DNA from: Halarcobacter sp.
Lineage (GTDB): Bacteria; Campylobacterota; Campylobacteria; Campylobacterales; Arcobacteraceae
Length of the DNA: 64,000 bases
Assembly (NCBI RefSeq): GCF_963675975.1
Contig: NZ_OY780939.1
Location: forward strand, 2,108,001-2,172,000
Reading direction: 5' to 3'
The position numbers and the translations under genes are program-made. The notes under the pieces were generated by a model. The model saw only the letters and a program-made list of their open reading frames with translations, was not told where the DNA came from and did no database searches. Each line of letters begins with the position of its first letter. Position 1 is the first letter of the stretch. Of this stretch, positions 24,937 to 33,577 are shown piece after piece.

Positions 24937-24964
24937 TATATTTCTCTCCAAAGTTTTGTTGTGT
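24937..24964 (-). repeat. Half attC-like site upstream of the CHAT gene
   Basis: TATTTCTCTCC followed by TTTTGTTGTGT (GTTGTGT at 24958-24964) equals the right half of an attC. The left half is absent; on the - strand GGAGAG from this half sits about 8 bases before the CHAT ATG. Confidence 0.58.
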
Positions 24965-24983
24965 GTTCATCGCTTTGCCAACT

Positions 24984-26156
24984 TTACATTCTCAAAGTAT
25001 TGAATGATTCTAAGAAGTTAAGTTTCCAATGACCATTTTTATTTTTAGTTGAAACTAGCTTATTATCTATATCAGAATATTCCACAGAGATATTAATTTG
25101 TTTATTTAGCTCTTCTTCTAAATACTTGTATGTTATCTCTATATTTAGTGATTTTAAATTGTTTTGATACTCTTCTTTGTGTATGATTTTAAAATCTAAA
25201 AATTTAATATCTTTAAATAATCTGCTAAGCTCTTTCATTCTATGATATTTGCTATAAATATTTGTTGGGTATTTACAAAAAAATATTAATTCATGATTTC
25301 TACTGTCTTTCAATTTTTCAAATAAATTGTCAATGAATATATCAAAGTCATTTGATACAATACTATCTATATCTTCTTTTGTTATAGGATTCCTATTTTC
25401 AACTGTAAAGTTCTTTTTATTGTTGTCTTTTGCCCAATCTCTTAATGCACATAAAATATTCCAACACTTTGCTGCTACAATTTTATTCCCATAATTTACA
25501 TCTCTTCCATGTAAAATACCATTTCTATAGGGTATTGTAATTGGTTCTAGGCTAGTTGTTTTTCTAGCTTGGTTTACTATTTTCTGAATTACCTGTAATC
25601 CTGTTTGATGACCAACTATTGAATCTTCAATAATCATATCAGCATGCTTTGTAAAGAAACCAAACTCATGGTCTATATCATTTGTAATACCATCTATTGC
25701 AGATAATAATAACGGAATACAAGAATAATACCGTTCATTTAAATAATCTTCTTTTGCAATCTCAATAATTTCAATTCTGTCTAAAAAGTATTTTATAAAT
25801 AGGGTTCCGACATTAGGTAAATTATCAAGATGACAGTTTTTAAAACATGTTATTTGATCTATAAAAGTATTGATAAAATTTTCATTATAAATATCAGAAA
25901 AAAACTCATCAATCATTTCAATAGATTTATGTTTTTCATATCTTTCTATCGCATCTTTCATAACTTTATCATCAAAAGAATCAAATGCTATCCAGCAATC
26001 ATTAGAAAAATATGTATTAAATTTATCTGGTAACATTAATACCTCCAAATATTTTTCTTTCAGTTTTTTATGTTCTAATGATAATTGTTTATTGTTTACT
26101 TTATTTATTTCATTAAGTTGCTTTTTCATTTTAGGTATATCTATAATCTTATCCAT
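24984..26156 (-). CDS. Hypothetical protein with HEPN-like RNase motif (390 aa)
   Basis: Not assigned to a named family. Residues about 130-250 are helical and hold YRNGILHGRDVNYGNKI (about 211), an R-x4-H arrangement typical of HEPN ribonuclease domains; the preceding LLLSAIDGITNDI and following CWNILCALRDWA fit HEPN helices. The C-terminal ~120 residues are a separate alpha/beta region. HEPN proteins often serve as toxins or defence effectors. It lies directly upstream of the CHAT gene, with attC-like site 6 before its start. HEPN assignment is an inference from one motif. Confidence 0.72.
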   Translation of the reverse strand: MDKIIDIPKMKKQLNEINKVNNKQLSLEHKKLKEKYLEVLMLPDKFNTYFSNDCWIAFDSFDDKVMKDAIERYEKHKSIEMIDEFFSDIYNENFINTFIDQITCFKNCHLDNLPNVGTLFIKYFLDRIEIIEIAKEDYLNERYYSCIPLLLSAIDGITNDIDHEFGFFTKHADMIIEDSIVGHQTGLQVIQKIVNQARKTTSLEPITIPYRNGILHGRDVNYGNKIVAAKCWNILCALRDWAKDNNKKNFTVENRNPITKEDIDSIVSNDFDIFIDNLFEKLKDSRNHELIFFCKYPTNIYSKYHRMKELSRLFKDIKFLDFKIIHKEEYQNNLKSLNIEITYKYLEEELNKQINISVEYSDIDNKLVSTKNKNGHWKLNFLESFNTLRM

Positions 26157-26188
26157 TTAGACCCCAATTTGTCTCATATTAGTTTTAC

Positions 26189-26326
26189 ACACAACGCATG
26201 AAGTGAGGGACGATGTAACCCCTAATGACACTTTAAATTACTTTCTCACTCACTTTAAAACGATAGCTTGTTGAACCTACTTAAAAGCCGATGGGTTACT
26301 CGTTCCTCTCCTCTGTTTTGTTATAA
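26189..26326 (-). repeat. Long integron attC-like recombination site 6
   Basis: Left end ACACAACGCATGAAGTGAG, right end TCTGTTTTGTTATAA. GTAACCC (26215-26221) pairs with GGGTTAC, flanked by GGGACGA against TCGTTCC with bulges; the ~70-base interior makes it a long (VCR-sized) site. It overlaps the stop codon of the NERD-helicase gene, as cassette attC sites often do. Confidence 0.75.
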
Positions 26327-28231
26327 TCCCTTATCTAAGTCTATATTAAAAAAGTTATTATATTTACTATCTTCTTTAGTAAAAACCATAATATCAAATT
26401 TACTTCGTGTTATCCCAGCATAAACCATCTCTTCATTATCATTTTCATCAATAATTAAAAATAAAGTTGGTGTTTCGTATCCTTTAAAACTGTGAATAGT
26501 TGATATTTTCATTACACCACTGTTTAAGTTAAAACCAATCTTTTTATTTTTTCTAATTTTTTCAATTTCTTTTTTATTGATTCTTTCAAACATTTCTTTT
26601 GTTTCAAATGTTGTTAATGTATTTTCATTATACTTTGTTCTTATAATATAATCAATTTCCCTTAGTAAGTTTACATTTGAAGATAATATCGAAATATCAT
26701 TTGGTTGGATATTATTTTGTCTAATTTCTTCATAAATTGATTTTACCAGTATATTTAATCTATCATTTTGATAATGTTTAATTTTATATATACCTAAATT
26801 TAATGATGGGGTATTTGATGAGTCATCATAAGTATCAATTTCATATTTTTTATCAAAAAAAGATTTTTGAAATCTTTTTGCTAAGTTTAATATTCTACCA
26901 CCATCACCTTGATGTCTGATAGATTTATTTAAATATTCCCATCTTCCAAATCCTTGCACAATTTTTGGTTTTTGTTCATTATCTAATTCTCTATTATAAA
27001 TATTTTGTTTTTCATCTCCAAAAAGAATCATTTCTGAATCTTTTTCTAAAAAATACTCTCTTATTATTTTAATCCATTCAGGTTTATAATCTTGTATTTC
27101 ATCAATAAATATAGATTTAAATTTAGGAATATTTTCATGATATTTTTCAAATAGTTTTGTATTTGAAAAATAATTTTTATCTAAGTAATTTGAAATCTCA
27201 TCGTTATTTATATTTTCAGGTAATTCAAAATCAATATTAAGATTATTTAATAATTGAGTAATTAATTGATGATAGTTAGTTATGTAAAAATACTTCCAAC
27301 TAAAGTTATCTCTAACATTACTTATTTTATCATGAATATAACTTTTTAAAGTTATATTAAATGTTAATACAAGTACAGTTCCATTATGTCTTTTGTGTGC
27401 ATTTACTGCTCTTTTAGCTAAAACTACAGTTTTACCTGAACCTGCAACACCTTTTATTTTTTGATGTATTGACTCACTTACAATTAATTTTTCTTGTTTT
27501 TTACTATACTGAATATCTATACCTTGCTGAAGAGTATGATACGGTGGTTGTAAATATCTATGAAACTCTTTATAAATAGCTTCAGTAAATAAGCTAGAAG
27601 TTTCTTTTGGTAATATTATTTTTTGTAAATTATTATTACCTACTGCATAATATCTTATGTCTCTATCAATTTTAGATTTTTTTTGTTTTAAGTACTCAAG
27701 TTTTTTTTCATAATTGTCAAATGAAATCTTTTTTGATCTAAAATCATTATGACACCCTTGCTCTAAATTTCTATAATAATTTAAGATAGTACTATAAAAA
27801 ATATCTATATCTTTTTTTGTAGCTTTATGAAAATATACATATGGCTGTATTCTCCCATAAAATTGTTTATTTTTAATTTTTTCTTTCAATAATCCATTAA
27901 TATGCAAATTGAAAAGATTATCTTTATAGCTAAAAACTTGTTGAAATGGCGATTTAAGGAGTGCATTATTTTGTTTTAAATACCATTTATTATTTTCATC
28001 AATTTTATATAAATCTAAATTCCAATCTTTAACCTCAATAATAGATACACCAACATTTTTTTGCATTAAAATTATATCAGGCATATCTCCATTTAAAAAT
28101 GGTTGAAAGTATATTTCAATATCATCAGATAAATTATCAATTAAATATCTAATTAAAAATAATTCTCCTTCTGTTGGCTTGACTTTCAGTCTTTCAATAT
28201 TTTCTAATGTTGGAAATATTTTAGCCATCAT
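26321..28231 (-). CDS. NERD-domain UvrD-like DNA helicase
   Basis: About 636 residues. The N-terminal NERD nuclease-related domain (about 20-110) has the PDIILM and IIEVKDW strands with D and E-x-K acidic residues. A superfamily 1 helicase follows: Walker A GVAGSGKT near 264, IFIDEIQDY near 371, LFGDEKQNIYNR, and late motifs ISTIHSFKGYETPTLFL and YAGITRSK. Such NERD-helicases are frequent in defence islands and mobile regions. It is the first (5'-most) gene of the array. Start: GTG 28237 or the adjacent ATGs at 28231 and 28228; relatives begin near MAKIFPTLENIERL, so an ATG is preferred. Confidence 0.88.
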   Translation of the reverse strand: MMAKIFPTLENIERLKVKPTEGELFLIRYLIDNLSDDIEIYFQPFLNGDMPDIILMQKNVGVSIIEVKDWNLDLYKIDENNKWYLKQNNALLKSPFQQVFSYKDNLFNLHINGLLKEKIKNKQFYGRIQPYVYFHKATKKDIDIFYSTILNYYRNLEQGCHNDFRSKKISFDNYEKKLEYLKQKKSKIDRDIRYYAVGNNNLQKIILPKETSSLFTEAIYKEFHRYLQPPYHTLQQGIDIQYSKKQEKLIVSESIHQKIKGVAGSGKTVVLAKRAVNAHKRHNGTVLVLTFNITLKSYIHDKISNVRDNFSWKYFYITNYHQLITQLLNNLNIDFELPENINNDEISNYLDKNYFSNTKLFEKYHENIPKFKSIFIDEIQDYKPEWIKIIREYFLEKDSEMILFGDEKQNIYNRELDNEQKPKIVQGFGRWEYLNKSIRHQGDGGRILNLAKRFQKSFFDKKYEIDTYDDSSNTPSLNLGIYKIKHYQNDRLNILVKSIYEEIRQNNIQPNDISILSSNVNLLREIDYIIRTKYNENTLTTFETKEMFERINKKEIEKIRKNKKIGFNLNSGVMKISTIHSFKGYETPTLFLIIDENDNEEMVYAGITRSKFDIMVFTKEDSKYNNFFNIDLDKGL

Positions 28232-28586
28232 ATCCACTTATTAGTTCTTTATCCATATTGTATGCCTTGTGATTATAACTATTTAATAACAATACATTAT
28301 ATATAAAACACCCTAAAAATCAACAAATAACATGCACAAAAAATGTCGTATATTAAAATGCCTACAAATACCTTAAATAAGCTATTTCTGTAGATATTAG
28401 TATAAAAAATATTAGAAATAGAGATGGGTTTTAAATAAATTTTAAGTTTATGATATGCTTTTTATGTATGTTTAATGTGGATATTTAGACGATAACAGTA
28501 CATAATGTATGTATATTAAGGTAATATCGTAATAAACCTGCAATATTTTAAGTGTATATAAAATTGAACTAAAAGAGAAAACTCTT
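28232..28586. other. Noncoding stretch at the 5' end of the cassette cluster
   Basis: About 350 bases of AT-rich DNA with no ORF of substance on either strand, no integrase remnant and no clear attI or attC. It contains scattered short repeats of GTAT/ATAC type (for example GTACATAATGTATGTA near 28498). It should hold the promoter of the NERD-helicase gene, and ends in the terminator of the next gene. Confidence 0.5.
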
Positions 28587-28591
28587 TTAGT
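28568..28591 (-). terminator. Terminator after the 128-aa gene
   Basis: ACTAAAAGAG (28568-28577) pairs perfectly with CTCTTTTAGT (28582-28591). Read on the - strand it is followed by a short T-rich stretch. Confidence 0.65.
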
Positions 28592-28973
28592 CTTTAAGTG
28601 ATTTAACAATGTTTTCCATTGCAACATTTGCTTGTTCATTTGGTGCTTCAAGAAAATTTACTACAAAACTATCTTCAAGTTCTACTACACCAATTGATCT
28701 TGGTCTTACAGCTAATACTTCAGGTGTTGGTATCTCTTTACCAAAACAAAATACTATGTTTTTTGCTTCTTTGATTGCTGGATTAATATCACCTTTGATA
28801 TTTACTGTATGGTCATACTGATTAAAAGTTGCTATATAAGCAATAATTTCATTAACATCTATTTTCTTTTTCAAAGCCTCAATTATCTCATCAACAGAGG
28901 AGTATGTTAATTCACTTTTTGTAAACTCAATTTCAAATATGTGGTACTTTTCTTTAAAAATTTTTTGTTTCAT
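28587..28973 (-). CDS. Conserved hypothetical protein (128 aa)
   Basis: The start is taken at 28973, where AAAGGAT precedes the ATG; a start 39 bases upstream lies inside the preceding gene. The protein has alternating strands and helices: a repeated EIxxALKKKxDVNEIIAYIATFNQYDH-like region in the N-half, then FCFGKEIPTP and a Pro/Val-rich GVVELEDSFVVNF. It has no signal peptide. I cannot assign a function; it may belong to a small Campylobacterota family without known role. It forms an operon with the upstream membrane-anchored gene. Confidence 0.78.
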   Translation of the reverse strand: MKQKIFKEKYHIFEIEFTKSELTYSSVDEIIEALKKKIDVNEIIAYIATFNQYDHTVNIKGDINPAIKEAKNIVFCFGKEIPTPEVLAVRPRSIGVVELEDSFVVNFLEAPNEQANVAMENIVKSLKD

Positions 28974-28975
28974 TA

Positions 28976-29524
28976 TTATCCTTTCAATGTTATAAATGAT
29001 TTGATTACGCAATCCATACGTTCAGGTATATCTGAAGTATCCATTTGCATATAATCGGTTTGAATTTTGTATATTAATTTATTTTCTAGTTTAAACTCAA
29101 ATACTAAATATCCTGCGTATAGTTTACATTTAGTACCTTTTTTGCCTATATCTTCTTTATCATTTTCTAGAATATAATAGTCAATAATAAGTTTTTCATC
29201 ATATGATATTTTCTTTTTTTGGTATTTTTCAAGTGTAGAAAGTAATATCTCATCAGCTTTTTTTATATCAATATAATTTAATATTTTTGATTCCATATAT
29301 TGAGCTTGTTCAATTCTAGATTTGATAATAAAATTTCCACTCTCAAGAAGTTTGATTGCTTTATTAGCAAGATTTTTATTTGCTATTTTTTCAAAAGTTG
29401 TAGTAGTTTTTTGGCAAGGAACTCTTTTCTCTTTTTTTAAAGGATCATTATCTTTTTTTGTGATAATACCATATCCAAAAAAAACTAATACAGCAGCTAT
29501 TAAAATATAATAAATTTTGTTCAT
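28976..29524 (-). CDS. Hypothetical membrane-anchored protein (182 aa)
   Basis: One N-terminal hydrophobic helix (about residues 4-20, IYYILIAAVLVFFGYGI) followed by a periplasmic charged domain with two Cys (CQKTT and CKLYA) plus a third near the end (MDCVIKS). No family recognised. The stop lies 2 bases before the preferred start of the next gene, so the two are co-translated. GGAAATG precedes the ATG. Confidence 0.76.
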   Translation of the reverse strand: MNKIYYILIAAVLVFFGYGIITKKDNDPLKKEKRVPCQKTTTTFEKIANKNLANKAIKLLESGNFIIKSRIEQAQYMESKILNYIDIKKADEILLSTLEKYQKKKISYDEKLIIDYYILENDKEDIGKKGTKCKLYAGYLVFEFKLENKLIYKIQTDYMQMDTSDIPERMDCVIKSFITLKG

Positions 29525-29601
29525 CCCATTTCCTTATTAGTTTTAGTTATTAAAATTATAAATTTATGAAATGTTAGCAGAAGTTTTATTATAAGAAATT
29601 T

Positions 29602-29642
29602 AAATAGAACTATTATAATTTTAGGTTATAATAGTTCTATTT
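29602..29642 (-). terminator. Strong hairpin terminator after the DUF748 gene
   Basis: A perfect 17-bp stem: AAATAGAACTATTATAA (29602-29618) against TTATAATAGTTCTATTT (29626-29642), loop TTTTAGG. It overlaps the stop codon of the long DUF748 gene. Confidence 0.82.
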
Positions 29643-32507
29643 TGTAGTAACTGTAAGTTTAAAATTGATCCATTTGTTTTTTGAACTTTTCCCTTCTGTA
29701 GTCTCAAGGATTTTTAGTGAACTTTCTTCTACATTTTTAATATTTATTAAATAATCTTTTAAAGACTCAATTCTATTTTGAGATAGTTTAATTAGTTCTT
29801 CTTTAGTGACAACTTGTTTACTTGCTAATAAACTTTTGATTTTTGCAACATAACTTTCATTGTCGAATAACTCTTTTCCCTCTTTATTTTTTATTATAAA
29901 CGATTCTTTTAACTCTTCTAAAGTTTTTTCAAACTTATCATTTTTATAAAGATTTTCTAATGCAAGTTTATATTCATCATCATTTGAATATTTATCCATC
30001 TCATTACTTATTAATTGAGTTACTTTAGCATATTGTAGTGCTTTTGTATCTTCTTCTTTATTATATATAGGTTCAATATTTATTGCAAGTTTATTTTTCT
30101 GTTTTAATATTTTCGCAATAGCATCTAAAGATTCCCTTTCAGAGGCAATAATATCACTTTTTCCTACTTCAAATTGTACAGTTTTTAGTTTCTCTTCATC
30201 TATATTAAATAACGACCCTAATAGACTAAAAGGTGATGAAACAGCTTTAAATATTAAATTTCTAAAGGCTTTCCAAACTATTGGTACAATTGAAAATTCA
30301 GGATCATCAATATTTCCTTTTATTGGTAAATCTATATCAATAACTCCATTAGAGTTTTCTAATAAAGCAATTGCTAATTCTAAAGGTAATTTAACAGCAT
30401 CAGGACTTTCAATATTTTTACCAAGTTTTATATCACTAATGATAATAGAATTTGTTGCATCTAAATCTGAATTTTTTATGTTATATTTTAAATCTAGATT
30501 TAATTTACCTTCATCTATCTCTCTTCCTATAAATTTACCAGAATATGGAGTAAAATTTTTAATTGCAATATTTTTAAAAAGTATATTTGTATTTGTTAGA
30601 AGTTTTATATCATTTATATCTACAGTACCTGTTATTTTTGTATATCCATATTTATCAACTTTACCTTCTAAATTTAATTTTGTTGGTTTTGAATTACTTG
30701 AGTTTAATCTTGAAAACTCACCATTTAGTTCAGTTACATCAGTTTTAAAATCAATAGGAAGGTTTTTATCTTCAAAACTCATTTTCATGTTATTGATTTT
30801 TACTGGACCAATATCAAAATTAAAATCACTTTTTTTTGTAGGGTTTGTTTTTTTTATTGAAATAGTTTCTTTTATTTGCTCTTTTTTATTGGTGTTTTTA
30901 CCTAATGTTATATTTATTTTAGGTTCATCAATTGATGATTTTACAATTTTTAATTGCTTGTCTTTTTGTGATATCTCATTGATATTGATATTTATATCTT
31001 TTGCTTTTATTGTTTGATTGTTTTTTTCATCTATCATTTCAATTAATGGCTCTTTTATTAGAAGTTCCCTAATATCAATTTGATTTTGAACAAATGTAGT
31101 ATCAAGTATAGAGATATCTGTTTTTGAAGAATTTAGTTTTAGTTTATTTTTTTCATTTTTCATAGATAATTTAGAAATTGTTAGTTTTGCAAGGGCAAGT
31201 TTAATATCATTGGTAATTAGTTCTAAATCATTTGTATTTAAAGATATATTCTCTATTTTTATATCATTGTCTTCTTGATTAAATAAAATTTTTGCTTTAC
31301 TTAATGTTGCATTTTTTAGAAGTAATTTATTTTCTTTAAAATTTAAATTGTCAAGTTCAAAATCAATATTATTTGTAGTAAGATTTAAACTATTTTTTAA
31401 ATCGCTATAAGTAATATCTGAATCTTTTATAGAAAACTTTTTTAAACTTATTGAAAAAGGCTTACTGTTTTCATTTGTTTTTTTGTTAACTTCATCTTCT
31501 GATTCAAAAGTATTTACAAGCTTATCAAAGTTTATATTTCCATCTTTATTTATTTTGATATTTGAGTTTAAATTATTTAGATTAATTGTATTGATATCAA
31601 GAATATTTTGTGGATAATTAAAATTTAGATTATCAAGATTTAGGTTTTTTAAACTTATTAGATTATTGTTGTCTTTTGTAATATTTAGATTATCCAAATT
31701 AAATATTGCATTATCTATCTCAAGATTTAAATCTTCTTTAGCATTGATTTTATATCCAAACTTTAGATTTATGTTAGCATTATCACTAATTTTGAAGTTT
31801 AACAAATTTGGTTTATATGCTAAAAATTGAGTTGGTTTTAAATCTATAATTTGTGCATTACCGTACATTTCAAATGGTGATAATCTAAGTCCACCATTTA
31901 TAATAATTTTACTAGTATTATTTATATCTAATCGTAAACTGTGCGAAGCAAGAGTATTTTTAAACGTACCCATATCATAAAAAGTATAATTAAAATTATT
32001 TATACTTAATTTATATGGTTTTTTATTTTTTTCTAATTTAGTAAAATCTATTTTTGCATCTTTTATTATAGTTTTAAAAATTTGAAATTTTATACTTGAG
32101 TTTTCTTTTTCATTCTCTTTTTTTTCTTCTTCCGTAGGTTTAATAATTTTTTCAAAATTAAAACTACCATCTTCATTTTCTATAACATTAATATAAGGGT
32201 TTACTAGTTCTAAATTTTTAAAATTTATATGTTTTTCATCTAAAGAAGTAATAAGTGAAAAATCTATTTCAAGTTTATCGAGACTAAAAGTAGTTGTATT
32301 TTTATCTGAAATTTTTAAATTAAAAGCTGAAAGTTTCAGTAAAAAAGGGTTGAATTTTAGTTTCTCAATTGAGGCTTTTTGAGTTATGTTTTCATTTATT
32401 ATTTTTTCTATTTGTGGTTTAGCAATCTTTGGAATAGCAATAAAACCAATAATAGTATAAATTAAAAAAATAGATAATATTGTTATAAATAGTTTACTGT
32501 TTTTCAT
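29637..32507 (-). CDS. DUF748/AsmA-like large envelope protein (956 aa)
   Basis: A single N-terminal membrane helix (residues about 5-25) anchors a long Asn/Lys/Ile-rich region built of repeated beta-strands (NLNLDNLNFN-type patterns), characteristic of AsmA/DUF748 bridge-like proteins thought to move or organise lipids between the membranes. Near residue 745 is the conserved WKAFRNLIFKAVSSPFSLLG, and the C-terminal 190 residues contain the VQFEVGKSDI segment with OmpA-like flavour. Its role here is inferred from the family only. It is a lone gene ended by a strong terminator. Confidence 0.85.
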   Translation of the reverse strand: MKNSKLFITILSIFLIYTIIGFIAIPKIAKPQIEKIINENITQKASIEKLKFNPFLLKLSAFNLKISDKNTTTFSLDKLEIDFSLITSLDEKHINFKNLELVNPYINVIENEDGSFNFEKIIKPTEEEKKENEKENSSIKFQIFKTIIKDAKIDFTKLEKNKKPYKLSINNFNYTFYDMGTFKNTLASHSLRLDINNTSKIIINGGLRLSPFEMYGNAQIIDLKPTQFLAYKPNLLNFKISDNANINLKFGYKINAKEDLNLEIDNAIFNLDNLNITKDNNNLISLKNLNLDNLNFNYPQNILDINTINLNNLNSNIKINKDGNINFDKLVNTFESEDEVNKKTNENSKPFSISLKKFSIKDSDITYSDLKNSLNLTTNNIDFELDNLNFKENKLLLKNATLSKAKILFNQEDNDIKIENISLNTNDLELITNDIKLALAKLTISKLSMKNEKNKLKLNSSKTDISILDTTFVQNQIDIRELLIKEPLIEMIDEKNNQTIKAKDINININEISQKDKQLKIVKSSIDEPKINITLGKNTNKKEQIKETISIKKTNPTKKSDFNFDIGPVKINNMKMSFEDKNLPIDFKTDVTELNGEFSRLNSSNSKPTKLNLEGKVDKYGYTKITGTVDINDIKLLTNTNILFKNIAIKNFTPYSGKFIGREIDEGKLNLDLKYNIKNSDLDATNSIIISDIKLGKNIESPDAVKLPLELAIALLENSNGVIDIDLPIKGNIDDPEFSIVPIVWKAFRNLIFKAVSSPFSLLGSLFNIDEEKLKTVQFEVGKSDIIASERESLDAIAKILKQKNKLAINIEPIYNKEEDTKALQYAKVTQLISNEMDKYSNDDEYKLALENLYKNDKFEKTLEELKESFIIKNKEGKELFDNESYVAKIKSLLASKQVVTKEELIKLSQNRIESLKDYLINIKNVEESSLKILETTEGKSSKNKWINFKLTVTTK

Positions 32508-32585
32508 AAGTAATCCTTTTCATTCATACCGATTATAACACATCAAGGTTAATAAAAAATAACAAAGTTTCTATATTATATATTT

Positions 32586-33470
32586 TTAAATATTTTTATT
32601 TTTTATTAGTTGAGATTCAATAAAATCTTTAAAAGTAACAAATAGTTTATTTTTGTTTTTTTCTTTATGATATATAAGATGAAATTCTCTTTTAAAATCT
32701 ATATTTATTAGTTTTATTTGAAATAGTTGTTTATTTTTTAATTCCTCTTCAACGGCAACTTTTGATATGGCAGTAATAGTATCTTTATTTTTTATCAAAA
32801 TCTTCTTTATCTCATCAAATTCATATAATTCCATAAATATATTTATATCTTTTGCTAAAATACCTAACTTATTCATAAAAATATCTCTTGTCCCCGAGCC
32901 ACTTTCTCTTAATATCCATTTTTTATCTATTGTATCTATGAAACTCTTTTTGGGTGCATCTTTATCACTAGTTACAATAATAAGTTCATCATCTATTATC
33001 TTTTCTTTTATAATATTTGGATTATCAAAAGAGGTTTCTATAAGACCTATATCTAAACTACCTTTTAATATTTGTTCTACTATTGCAGAAGAATTAAGAG
33101 AGTTTATATCTAGTTTTACATCTTTATATTTAGATAAAAAAGTGTAATAAATATTTGGCATCATATAGTTTGCTATAGTTTTACTAGCAGCAATATTTAG
33201 TTTTCCTGCTAATTTATTTTTTTTGAATATATTTTCTGAGTCTGTTATTGCAATAAAATGTTCATATGTAAGCTCTTTAAAATATTTTCCTCTCTCGTTT
33301 AGAATAAGTTTTTTCCCAACTCTATCAAATAAACTCTCTCCTAATTTCTTTTCTAATGATTTTATTGCAAGGGAGATTGCAGATTGACTTATGTTTATCT
33401 CATTTGCTATTTGACTTACATTTGGATTGTCACTCAATCTATAAAAAAAGTTAAGTTCTTTTAATGTCAT
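32586..33470 (-). CDS. LysR-family transcriptional regulator
   Basis: A 294-residue LysR regulator: N-terminal winged helix-turn-helix (NVSQIANEINISQSAISLAI, about 19-38) and a co-inducer domain from about 88. It is divergent from a yeiH-like exporter gene with 107 bases between them, the usual arrangement for a LysR regulator and its target. Its N-terminal and effector regions resemble CbbR/YeiE-type regulators of sulfite or CO2 genes. GGAAC lies before the ATG. Confidence 0.9.
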   Translation of the reverse strand: MTLKELNFFYRLSDNPNVSQIANEINISQSAISLAIKSLEKKLGESLFDRVGKKLILNERGKYFKELTYEHFIAITDSENIFKKNKLAGKLNIAASKTIANYMMPNIYYTFLSKYKDVKLDINSLNSSAIVEQILKGSLDIGLIETSFDNPNIIKEKIIDDELIIVTSDKDAPKKSFIDTIDKKWILRESGSGTRDIFMNKLGILAKDINIFMELYEFDEIKKILIKNKDTITAISKVAVEEELKNKQLFQIKLINIDFKREFHLIYHKEKNKNKLFVTFKDFIESQLIKNKNI

Positions 33471-33496
33471 ATGGAGTTCCTTATTAAAAATATTTA

Positions 33497-33508
33497 TTAT
33501 TATAATAA
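33497..33508. promoter_or_regulatory. Candidate LysR operator in the lysR-yeiH gap
   Basis: TTATTATAATAA is a perfect 12-bp palindrome midway between the divergent starts, in the form T-N10-A. The region is very AT-rich, so chance is a real alternative. Confidence 0.3.
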
Positions 33509-33577
33509 AAATAATATATTTTACAAATAAAATCCTTAGTGATATACTTTGGTTTATAAAAAATTGAAGGATTTATT

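Noticed and set aside
28232-28586. attI or integrase remnant at the head of the array
   Set aside because: No tyrosine-recombinase motif or GTT-containing recombination point with partner could be found on either strand.
30439-31017. Long + strand frame inside the DUF748 gene
   Set aside because: An antisense shadow of an AT-rich, Asn/Lys/Ile-rich gene; hydrophobic composition is a by-product of the complementary codons.
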